Assembly: GCA_015056905.1 (NCBI GenBank)
Contig: SVFI01000013.1
Coordinates: forward strand, 1 to 62,818
Direction of reading: 5' to 3'
Source of the DNA: Lachnospiraceae bacterium
Lineage (GTDB): Bacteria > Bacillota > Clostridia > Lachnospirales > Lachnospiraceae
Length of the DNA: 62,818 nucleotides
In this document: positions 35,057-42,756 of the stretch, piece by piece
Numbering within the stretch: position 1 is the first letter of the stretch
How the letters are laid out: every line of letters begins with the position of its first letter
Translations under genes and position numbers: made by a program
Notes under the pieces: generated by a model
Databases searched by the model: none
Told to the model about the DNA's origin: nothing
The model's input: the letters and a program-made list of their open reading frames with translations, nothing else

Positions 35057-35490
35057 AAAACACCTCCCCAAAATTGCTCCGTCACGACGCCTAAAAACAC
35101 CGGAATGCTAAAAGGAATAATATGTCTCTCTTTTGTCTTTTGTGTGGAAAAAAAGCGGTGATACACCAGATAGAAAACAGAAAGGATTCCTCCAAAGAAA
35201 AATGCATAAAGTGCAATGGAAAGCGCGCTCCCAAATCCCTGTATAAGCCCACAGAGACTCAACAATTTGACATCTCCTCCTCCGATTGCCCTCAGCTTAA
35301 AAAAAGGTATCAACAAAATGAACATCGCCGCCATACTGAGCAGATAATATAAAAAAGTCATCTCTCCCGGATGGCATAACCGATATCCGCTACCGACCAA
35401 GACTCCCACCACAATAAGCTCATTTGGAATGCGAAAGGTTCGAATATCACACAGCACAGCCGGAAGCAAAAGTAAAAATAAAACCTTCAT
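35041..35490 (-). CDS. A24-type prepilin peptidase
   Basis: A 149-residue membrane peptidase (TadV/CpaA type) with five hydrophobic helices. Catalytic Asp residues lie in LCDIRTFRIPN and RAIGGGDVKLLSL (GGGD). The start MKVLFLLLLPA has AGGAGAGAAGG before it; the longer frame from 35559 has none. First gene of the Tad operon, about 115 bases from the promoter at 35607-35635. Confidence 0.88.
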   Translation of the reverse strand: MKVLFLLLLPAVLCDIRTFRIPNELIVVGVLVGSGYRLCHPGEMTFLYYLLSMAAMFILLIPFFKLRAIGGGDVKLLSLCGLIQGFGSALSIALYAFFFGGILSVFYLVYHRFFSTQKTKERHIIPFSIPVFLGVVTEQFWGGVLWQIF

Positions 35491-35606
35491 CCTTCTCTCC
35501 TGCTTGTTAAAAAAATAATAGATGGAAAACCGGTTCCGATGAGTGGAACCAAAGAACATGTCCGGATAAACTCCGTCCGTTGATTTGTTTTAGAATGTAA
35601 ATTGGA

Positions 35607-35640
35607 TTATAAAGGAGGGATTTGCACTTGTAAACCCCTC
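35607..35640 (-). promoter_or_regulatory. Promoter of the Tad locus with inverted repeat
   Basis: TTTACA (35630-35635), 17 bases and TATAAT (35607-35612) on the minus strand. The spacer and -35 lie inside an imperfect inverted repeat AGGGATTT...AAACCCCT (35617-35640), which could be an operator. The promoter looks intact although cpaF is destroyed. Confidence 0.7.
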
Positions 35641-35680
35641 TGTTGAAAAAAATCTTTTTTTGTTAGAAATTACCAAATAT

Positions 35681-35950
35681 TTAGAAAAGACCAATACAAA
35701 AAAGCATGCAAACCCCCGGAATTCCGAGGATTGCGCATGTCAAGAGAGTCCAAACATTTACCCCGACGAACAACTCAATGGTAAGGCTTACAAATAATCG
35801 ATTCAACCCGACAATCGCCAGAAATCCTACAATTCCTCTCTGAATAAACATTAAAATGGTATTGCTCTTTCTTTTAAATGCGCTTAAAAATAAAACAACC
35901 AGACATACAATCGCAATTGCTGCAAATCCATGTGAATAGAATGTATCCAT
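35681..35950 (-). CDS. BofA-like sigma-K processing inhibitor family protein
   Basis: An 89-residue membrane protein with about three hydrophobic segments and a family-typical C-terminus (VNVWTLLTCAILGIPGVCMLF). In Bacillus BofA holds the SpoIVFB protease inactive in the forespore/mother-cell checkpoint. Here no SpoIVFA/SpoIVFB gene is adjacent; family members also occur in poorly sporulating Clostridia, so a spore role is inferred only. AGGAGG precedes the ATG. An A/T-only short hairpin lies after the stop. Confidence 0.82.
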   Translation of the reverse strand: MDTFYSHGFAAIAIVCLVVLFLSAFKRKSNTILMFIQRGIVGFLAIVGLNRLFVSLTIELFVGVNVWTLLTCAILGIPGVCMLFCIGLF

Positions 35951-36000
35951 ACCATACCTCCTGTCACATTGTATGTCCGGTTTGTAAAAAATATTCTGTT

Positions 36001-36477
36001 TTATGCGTAAAAACCGCGGTTGGCACTGCCGTCTTCCCTGCTTACATTCAGGTCGCTTTTCCCGTAAGTCAGCCCTGCATATACCGTCTGCGCATGACCC
36101 ATGACCGGTGCGGATGTATCGTTTACTGCATCTGCTTTATAGATTTCATAGTGCCTTTTCATCAGGCGCTTCGGGTCTGCAAGCGGCTCCGTCTTTCTGC
36201 TTCCTATGGCTGCTCCGATTCTTGCACTTACATAGAAATAAAACTGTGTCAATGTCCGCGCCAGTTCCTGCTCGGGATTCAGCGAAGCAATCAGTTCATT
36301 CAGACATTCATGTGCTTTGCCGAGCTCGCTCACATAATCTGCTATGTTTCCTTCCGCAAAAGATGCTTCCGCCTCTTCTATGTAAAAGAAAAATAATTCA
36401 TACAAAATGACAACCAACTGGCTTTTGTTTGCCTGTGAAATTCGGAGTGTAAACTCCTGTTTCTTTTCATCTGTCAA
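36001..36477 (-). CDS. fliS: Flagellar export chaperone FliS
   Basis: A 158-residue cytosolic protein that binds the C-terminus of flagellin and stops it polymerising before export. The four-helix FliS pattern begins TLRISQANKSQLVVILYEL, and the C-terminal VYAGLTYGKSDLNV...SANRGFYA is typical of Lachnospiraceae. It lies 18 bases after the flagellin gene, as expected for a chaperone-client pair. No clear terminator follows. Confidence 0.92.
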   Translation of the reverse strand: MTDEKKQEFTLRISQANKSQLVVILYELFFFYIEEAEASFAEGNIADYVSELGKAHECLNELIASLNPEQELARTLTQFYFYVSARIGAAIGSRKTEPLADPKRLMKRHYEIYKADAVNDTSAPVMGHAQTVYAGLTYGKSDLNVSREDGSANRGFYA

Positions 36478-36495
36478 CTTCGCACCTCATTTTCA

Positions 36496-37623
36496 CTACT
36501 GTAACAACTGTAACATTTCAGAAGGTCTCTGGTTTGCCTGTGTCAGAACACTGATACCTGCCTGATTGAGCACCTGCTGGTTCGTGTATTCCGTCATTTC
36601 CTCTGCCATATCTGTGTCCATAAGTCTTGAGAAAGCGGCTGTTACATTTTCTTCTGTGATATCTATGCTGCTGCCCGTGTGCTCCAGACGATTTTCATAT
36701 GCACCGATTCTTGCACGGACAGAAGAGATAAATGCGTTTGCCTGTTTTGTTAATTCGATGGCTTCCTGTGCGCCTTCCTCCGTTGAAATATCAACATCTT
36801 CAATGTTCATTGTGCGGAGTGATACTTCCGGAATACGGATGGCAAGTACCTGACCTTCATTCGCTCCAATCTGAACGCGCATAGCGCCCATTCCCGTTAA
36901 ATCAAGTGTTACATCACTTGTTCCCGCCGCATCAAATGCATCCGATACATAGAAATTAACCTCAAATTCACCGCTTGCGGTAATGGTTACCTTATCTCCG
37001 GAGTAAGAAATTTTAGCATCGGCCGGGAACGCTGTTTCACTTCCGTCCTGAAGAAGTGTTACATCTCCATCCTGCAGGTCAATGTTTCCTTCTGCATCTC
37101 TCGGAAGCGGATTTGTAACAGATAAGGAATACTGTGCAATCGGAACTTCGTCAGAATAATATCCAACCGAAACTCCGTCAACATCTGCATATCCTTTTAA
37201 ATCACAGTCGCCGTTTAACAGTTTTCTTCCGTTAAATTCCGTATCTTCCATCATACGGGCAAGTTCATCCTTTAATTCTTTTATCTCCGCCTGAATCGCT
37301 GCTCTGTCATCATCCGTTTTCGGACCGTTTGCTGCCTGAATCGCAAGCTCATTCATACGCTGCACCATAGACTGCATTTCCGTAAGAGCACCTTCTGCCG
37401 TACTTACAACAGAAATCGCCGTACTTGCGTTTTGGCTTGCATGTTCGAGTCCCCGAAGCTGTGCGTTCATACGTTTTGCAATGGCAATTCCGGACGGATT
37501 TTCCTTCGCGTGATTTACTTTATATCCTGTCGACAATCTTTCGGAAGAAACGTTATATTTCTTTTCATTTACACTGAGTGCTGAGTTTGCAATAATTGCT
37601 GATACGTTATAATTGATTTTCAT
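36496..37623 (-). CDS. Flagellin
   Basis: A 375-residue filament protein. The N-terminal D0/D1 coiled-coil region MKINYNVSAIIANSALSV...RLSTGYKVNHAKENPSG and the C-terminal D1/D0 region NQQVLNQAGISVLTQANQRP are intact. The variable surface domain (about 150-255) is short. The start MKINYN is about ten bases after AAAGG; a GTG three codons earlier overlaps that site. It is the middle gene of a group 1019-residue protein - flagellin - fliS. Clostridial flagellins of this type are TLR5 ligands; the motility genes for hook and motor are not in the window. Confidence 0.95.
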   Translation of the reverse strand: MKINYNVSAIIANSALSVNEKKYNVSSERLSTGYKVNHAKENPSGIAIAKRMNAQLRGLEHASQNASTAISVVSTAEGALTEMQSMVQRMNELAIQAANGPKTDDDRAAIQAEIKELKDELARMMEDTEFNGRKLLNGDCDLKGYADVDGVSVGYYSDEVPIAQYSLSVTNPLPRDAEGNIDLQDGDVTLLQDGSETAFPADAKISYSGDKVTITASGEFEVNFYVSDAFDAAGTSDVTLDLTGMGAMRVQIGANEGQVLAIRIPEVSLRTMNIEDVDISTEEGAQEAIELTKQANAFISSVRARIGAYENRLEHTGSSIDITEENVTAAFSRLMDTDMAEEMTEYTNQQVLNQAGISVLTQANQRPSEMLQLLQ

Positions 37624-37644
37624 ATTCTGCACACCTTTCTGTTT

Positions 37645-40600
37645 TTATGGCCGATGCTCCAACAAAGCAATCACTGCCTTCGCTGCCTGATAGAGCTCTT
37701 TTGTAGAAGTATGTCCTGCCTGCTGGAAATTGTCATAGTATGTCGTTTTGATTTCTTCACTGTATACAATATTAATATCGGCTGTTTTTCCTGTTTCCGA
37801 TAGGATATTTTGGATAAAATCATCTTTTTGGGCAAGAAGCTGCTCGGTTTTCTCCCTATCATCACATCCCATATATCCGGTGATGACCTCTCCCTGCACT
37901 TTGAGTTCCGCGGTAAACTGCTGCCCTTCGCCAAGCTCTGCACGAATGGATACCGTTCCTTTCTGTGCAGCTGCTCCATCATGTCGGAATCGTATATTGA
38001 CACTTGTCAACTGTCCGTCAATCATTGCCGGAAGCTCATAATTCTCTTCTTTTGCCAGCTTTCCTGCCAGTGATAACTGTTTGGAAAGTGAAGTAAGAGC
38101 ACGGATGTCCAAATAACCCATATCTCCGGAGAGCATCTTTTCTTCCAACCTCTCACTCACCGTGTTCTGCACCTGTTCATATGCTTCCTGTGCAGATTCA
38201 GCATCCGTAAATTGCCCGGTCATTTTTTCAAGCTCCTTAAGAATCGCATCTTCTGCCTCCTCTGCATCAGAAAGAAGTTCAGACACCTTACGGAACATCT
38301 CACCGCGGTTTTTTGTCAATTTTTCCGCTGCAGAAAGATTGTCCGGTGTTACCGGCTGTCCGTTTGCAAGAAGATATTCCGCTGCACCGCTTCCTGTTTT
38401 AAGCTCCTGGCGCAAAAGCTGAAGCTGCTCTTCCTGATACTGTTTCGCAACCTCCGTTGGAATCTCCGCTTCCTGTGTCAATTCCATCAACTCTTCCCAA
38501 GTTGTATCCATTGTCACATGGTGCTCTGCCATTGCAAACGGATTTATGTTATCAAGAAGCTCATTCGCTTTTGTCTCATAATAATGCTGAATCTGGTCCG
38601 AAATACGCGTTCCTTTTGCATGCGTTTCCTGCAAAAGTCCGAAATCATCATCCACCGTCACTTCGATTCTGCGTTTTTGTCCGGTTCGGACTGCAGAAAG
38701 AAGATTCGCAAATGTAAGTTCCTGTCCGTTGGAAACAACGGTACCGATAGCCTTTCCATCACCTTTCTCAATCTGTCGAATCAGGCGGTAAATACCCATA
38801 TACGTATCTCTTTCCTCTTCGGAAATCTGATGATTCCGGTCAAGGTGATGTAAAAACCGTGCAAAAGACTCTGCCTGCTCCGATAAATCATTTTCCTGCT
38901 GCATAAAATAATCTGTCAACTCGCTGACACTCTCCGTTAACGGATTGACTCCGTCGCGAATCATCTGAAGTGTTGCAGAAGGGGTCATCTGTCTCAGCAG
39001 GAATTTTAAATCTTCATCTGCTGCTCTGACAGCTGTCAGATTTTCCGGCGTAATTTCCATCTGATTGTACGCCAATATTCTTACACTTCGTCTGTTATCT
39101 TCCGTCAGTTCAAAATCAAGGTCTGTAAGAATATCATCAATATTGGAAAATGCATCTTTTAATCTGTCGCCAAGGTCTGCCCGCGGTGCCGTCATAAGTG
39201 CCTCGTAGCTTTCACCTGCTCTCTGATATGTCGACTGTAAAATACGACCTTCGTCATATACATGTGAGAGACTGTAGCCTTCGGAAAACGAAAGCATACG
39301 TCCGACCACCGCTGCCGGCATCTGTCTGATGGCGACTGCCTTTTCCATCGTTTCCTGAAACAGCACATTTTTATTTTCTTCCGGCAAAGATAATCCCTGT
39401 GTCCGGTTCATACGCTCTTCCACGGCGCGAAGCTGTTCTACAAGTTCATTAAGATCCGCTGTATCAATCGCATAATCACTCTTCAAGAGCATCACGTTCG
39501 CGGAAATCGTCATCTGAAGACGTACTTCCTCCAGCGTTCTTTGTGCATGTAAAAGTGATACTTCTGCCGACGCAGAAGAAATAGTTACCTGCACAGACAT
39601 AGCCGCATCTATTGATCTCTGCGCTCCCGATAAATTGCGGATGTTTAATTTCTCTCCCGAAGCTGCCACCTGCTCTACTGCCTCCGGCGAGATATGATCT
39701 ACCGCTTCTTTGATGGCTGCTGCCTGTTTGTAAATTCCGTCCTTGGAAAGATCCGCATCTTTTGCCGCCTTTCCTTCACGGAGTGCCTGTGCAACATGAG
39801 ACAGCACATCCTCTGTTGTTACCGGGAATTCCATTGCATTCATGCGATGAAGCTTTTCCAGGTTCTCTCCGGTCAAAAGCATTCCTTTTTCCAAAATCCA
39901 CGAAGCTTCTGCCTTTGTGTCCTTATTAACTTCAAGACCCGCTTCCCGGATAACTTTTTCTATCTGCTCTGACAGCATTGTATAGTCAGCAGACTCTGTT
40001 GTTTTACCGTAATAACCGCTCAAATCATCCGCAAAATAATTGCTCTTGGAAGCCCCGTCGGAAGTACTCTTTGCGCTCACACTGTGGTTTGCCATATAAA
40101 TTTTGTCAATGGTAAGCTCTTCGCCGTTTTCAATTATATACTGTTTTACTTCATCCGAAAGTCCGCTTATCTCCGTGGCAAGTTCCGTCTGTTTCATCGC
40201 CTCCGACACATTTTCCTCCGTCAGCGGAACATCATTTTGCGCAAACGCATTCGCTATGGTCTGTGCATATGCACTATTTCCCGCCATAGCCTCCAGTTTT
40301 TCCATCGGAATGTCACCGGCTGCATTAAAACCGGAAATTACGGTACCTGATTTTGCCATAACTGTTTTGATATGGTCCATAATGGTAACCATATCACCGG
40401 TGTCCGTTTTTCCCGGTTTCACACCATCTTCCACAAGCGCATTGAAATCTTCCCCGGACATCGTTGATGACATGACCGCCATATAATTTTTATAATCTTC
40501 ACCGGAAAGTAAGCCCGCCTGATCTTTTACATCCTGCGCACTTTTCGTTTGTTTTCCGTATGCCTGCTGCTCATGTCCTTTGCTTAGCATAATACCGGAA

Positions 40601-40704
40601 ACACTGCCTGTGTGATGCACCGCTTTTGCATTCTGTCTGCCTGCTTCTGCTACATTTCCGATTTGTTTTGTATGATCCTGTAAATGGTCAAATGTAATTT
40701 TCAT
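37645..40704 (-). CDS. DUF6240-like repeat protein upstream of flagellin
   Basis: A 1019-residue protein with no signal peptide or membrane helix. It is built of a degenerate module around a motif like NG(Q/E)xLTxxNLxAA, seen near residues 195, 275, 351, 550, 662, 784 and 864, with weaker copies near 160 and 535, joined by helical segments. The C-terminal part (about 885-985), with a P-x-x-I/L strand pattern and a helix-strand end, resembles the hook-length control (FliK C-terminal) fold. It precedes flagellin by 21 bases. Lachnospiraceae call such proteins DUF6240. A flagellar ruler or export role is inference from context. Confidence 0.75.
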   Translation of the reverse strand: MKITFDHLQDHTKQIGNVAEAGRQNAKAVHHTGSVSGIMLSKGHEQQAYGKQTKSAQDVKDQAGLLSGEDYKNYMAVMSSTMSGEDFNALVEDGVKPGKTDTGDMVTIMDHIKTVMAKSGTVISGFNAAGDIPMEKLEAMAGNSAYAQTIANAFAQNDVPLTEENVSEAMKQTELATEISGLSDEVKQYIIENGEELTIDKIYMANHSVSAKSTSDGASKSNYFADDLSGYYGKTTESADYTMLSEQIEKVIREAGLEVNKDTKAEASWILEKGMLLTGENLEKLHRMNAMEFPVTTEDVLSHVAQALREGKAAKDADLSKDGIYKQAAAIKEAVDHISPEAVEQVAASGEKLNIRNLSGAQRSIDAAMSVQVTISSASAEVSLLHAQRTLEEVRLQMTISANVMLLKSDYAIDTADLNELVEQLRAVEERMNRTQGLSLPEENKNVLFQETMEKAVAIRQMPAAVVGRMLSFSEGYSLSHVYDEGRILQSTYQRAGESYEALMTAPRADLGDRLKDAFSNIDDILTDLDFELTEDNRRSVRILAYNQMEITPENLTAVRAADEDLKFLLRQMTPSATLQMIRDGVNPLTESVSELTDYFMQQENDLSEQAESFARFLHHLDRNHQISEEERDTYMGIYRLIRQIEKGDGKAIGTVVSNGQELTFANLLSAVRTGQKRRIEVTVDDDFGLLQETHAKGTRISDQIQHYYETKANELLDNINPFAMAEHHVTMDTTWEELMELTQEAEIPTEVAKQYQEEQLQLLRQELKTGSGAAEYLLANGQPVTPDNLSAAEKLTKNRGEMFRKVSELLSDAEEAEDAILKELEKMTGQFTDAESAQEAYEQVQNTVSERLEEKMLSGDMGYLDIRALTSLSKQLSLAGKLAKEENYELPAMIDGQLTSVNIRFRHDGAAAQKGTVSIRAELGEGQQFTAELKVQGEVITGYMGCDDREKTEQLLAQKDDFIQNILSETGKTADINIVYSEEIKTTYYDNFQQAGHTSTKELYQAAKAVIALLEHRP

Positions 40705-40737
40705 ATGTCACCTTCAATAGCTTATTGTTAAAAAGAA

Positions 40738-40766
40738 AAAGGCGAATGCATATGCATTCACCTTTT
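40738..40766 (-). terminator. Terminator after glgB
   Basis: AAAGGCGAATGCAT and ATGCATTCACCTTT pair over 14 bases (one mismatch) around the palindrome GAATGCATATGCATTC, and on the minus strand TTTTTCTTTTT follows. It separates glgB from the flagellin-operon start. The region also has the upstream sequence of the 1019-residue gene, but no clear motility sigma site is visible. Confidence 0.85.
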
Positions 40767-40817
40767 ATTTCGGTTTTTTCAGCTACTTTCTTAACCATTC
40801 GGAAAACATATCCTCCT

Positions 40818-42746
40818 TTAGAAAAGGAAGATTGCAGCCCCGTAAGCCGGAAGGTCAAATGTAATCGAGTATTCTCTTCCATCCCATTCTTCCGCCTTTG
40901 CTGTAAGCTCCTTCGGTATTTCAGTTCCGTTTCCTCCAAAACATTCCTCATCGCTGTTTAACAGCAATTTGTATTTTTTCTTTTTCGAAACACCGACTTT
41001 AAAGTTTTCACGCTTCACCGGAGTCATATTAAGAACAACCAGAATATTATTTCTTCCTGTCTCTGACTTTCTCATGTATGTATAAACACTGTCCTGTGCA
41101 TTGTCCGCGTTAATCCATTCAAAACTCTTCCAGTTGTTATCGTTTTCATACATGCATGGATATTTATTATAAATTTCGAGAAGCTTGCTCACATAATACT
41201 TCATTGAGCTGTGCTCTTTATCGCCGAGATAATGCCATTCCAGCTCTCTTGCTTCAGACCACTCCTGATCCTGACCGAATTCCTGTCCCATGAAAAGAAG
41301 CTTCTTTCCGCAATGGGTAAACATATAAGTATATCCGACACGTAAATTTGCAAACTTATCTACGTAAAAGCCGGGCATTTTGTTCAGCATCGAGCATTTG
41401 AGATGTACCACTTCATCATGTGACAGCGGAAGGATATAATTCTCACTCTCATTATAACTCATTGCAAAAGTAAGCGCATAATGGTTGTTCTTGCGGAACA
41501 ATGGATCCAATTTCATATATTCACAGAAATCATGCATCCATCCCATATTCCACTTAAAGTTAAATCCAAGACCGCCTTCTTTCGGGTCTCCGGTTACAAG
41601 CGGCCATGCTGTCGATTCTTCCGCAATCATGACAGTTCCCGGATTTCTTTTTTTCATCATGGAATTTAAGTGACGGAAAAACTCAATGGCATCAAGATTC
41701 TTATTGTTACCGTATTCGTTCGGAAGCCACTGCCCGTCGCGTCTTCCGTAATCCAGATAAAGCATGGAAGCTACTGCATCCACACGAAGACCATCCACAT
41801 GGAATTTCTCAACCCAAAACATCGCGTTGGCAATAAGGAAGTTACGAACTTCATTTTTTGCATAATTAAAAATCTTGGTTCCCCAATCCGGATGCTCGCC
41901 TCTTCTTGTATCCGGATGTTCATACAGACAGCTTCCGTCAAATGTTGCAAGACCGAACTCATCTCTCGGGAAATGCGCCGGAACCCAGTCAAGAATCACT
42001 CCGATGTTATGCTTATGCAATTTGTTCACAAGATACATAAAATCTTCCGGTGTTCCGTAACGGGAGGTCGGTGCATAATATCCTGTTACCTGATAACCCC
42101 ATGAACCGTCAAACGGATGTTCCGCAATACCCATCAGCTCTACATGGGTATACTTCATTTCCTTACAATATTCTACAAATCGGTCTGCAAACTCGCGGTA
42201 ATTGTAAAATCCTGTCGCTTTTTCATCATCTTCCGGAACCGGATGTTTCATCCATGAACCGATATGACATTCATAAATCGCCATCGGTTTTTTGTTCCAA
42301 TCCGTTGTCTCTCTATTGCGCATCCATGCAGAATCTGTCCATGTAAACTTTGACAAATCCGCTACAATGGAAGCATTATCCGGACGAAGCTGCGCCTGAT
42401 TTGCATATGGGTCTGCCTTATAAAGTTTGTTTCCTTCCGGTGTTGTAATGACATACTTGTACATGTCACCAACTTTTGCTTCCGGAATAAAAAGAGCAAA
42501 AATACCACCATCTCCGAGACGCTGCATGTTATGTTTAAATAAATCCCAATCATTAAAAGAGCCGATTACGTTAACGTACTGTGCGTTTGGTGCCCATACG
42601 GCAAAATATACACCTTCCACACCGTCTACAACCGCCTTGTGCGCTCCCATTTTTTCATAAATCTCATAATGATTTCCCTGCGCAAATACATACTGATCCG
42701 CTTCTGTTATAAAAATCGGATGTTCCTGTTTTTTACTGTTTGCCAT
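40818..42746 (-). CDS. glgB: 1,4-alpha-glucan branching enzyme
   Basis: A 642-residue GH13 enzyme that makes the alpha-1,6 branches in glycogen. A CBM48-like N-terminal domain (VDGVEGVYFAVWAPNAQYVN) is followed by the (beta/alpha)8 domain: HVELMGIAEHPFDGSWGYQ, nucleophile in VDGLRVDAVASMLY, acid/base in VMIAEESTAWP and LPLSHDEVVH. A C-terminal beta domain closes it. Length is typical of type 2 GlgB. The other glycogen genes (glgC, glgD, glgA, glgP) are not nearby, so it is detached. It follows the 1029-residue gene by ten bases. Confidence 0.96.
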   Translation of the reverse strand: MANSKKQEHPIFITEADQYVFAQGNHYEIYEKMGAHKAVVDGVEGVYFAVWAPNAQYVNVIGSFNDWDLFKHNMQRLGDGGIFALFIPEAKVGDMYKYVITTPEGNKLYKADPYANQAQLRPDNASIVADLSKFTWTDSAWMRNRETTDWNKKPMAIYECHIGSWMKHPVPEDDEKATGFYNYREFADRFVEYCKEMKYTHVELMGIAEHPFDGSWGYQVTGYYAPTSRYGTPEDFMYLVNKLHKHNIGVILDWVPAHFPRDEFGLATFDGSCLYEHPDTRRGEHPDWGTKIFNYAKNEVRNFLIANAMFWVEKFHVDGLRVDAVASMLYLDYGRRDGQWLPNEYGNNKNLDAIEFFRHLNSMMKKRNPGTVMIAEESTAWPLVTGDPKEGGLGFNFKWNMGWMHDFCEYMKLDPLFRKNNHYALTFAMSYNESENYILPLSHDEVVHLKCSMLNKMPGFYVDKFANLRVGYTYMFTHCGKKLLFMGQEFGQDQEWSEARELEWHYLGDKEHSSMKYYVSKLLEIYNKYPCMYENDNNWKSFEWINADNAQDSVYTYMRKSETGRNNILVVLNMTPVKRENFKVGVSKKKKYKLLLNSDEECFGGNGTEIPKELTAKAEEWDGREYSITFDLPAYGAAIFLF

Positions 42747-42756
42747 AATATCTCTC

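Noticed and set aside
40768-40820. Motility sigma-factor promoter (TAAA...CCGA) before the 1019-residue gene
   Set aside because: TAAA and CCGAAT are present but the spacing is 14 rather than 15-16 and the TAAA is part of the glgB stop/AGGAGG stretch; too weak to call.
40688-40951. Minus-strand open frame of 87 residues
   Set aside because: Overlaps glgB, its terminator and the start of the next gene; reads through the hairpin.
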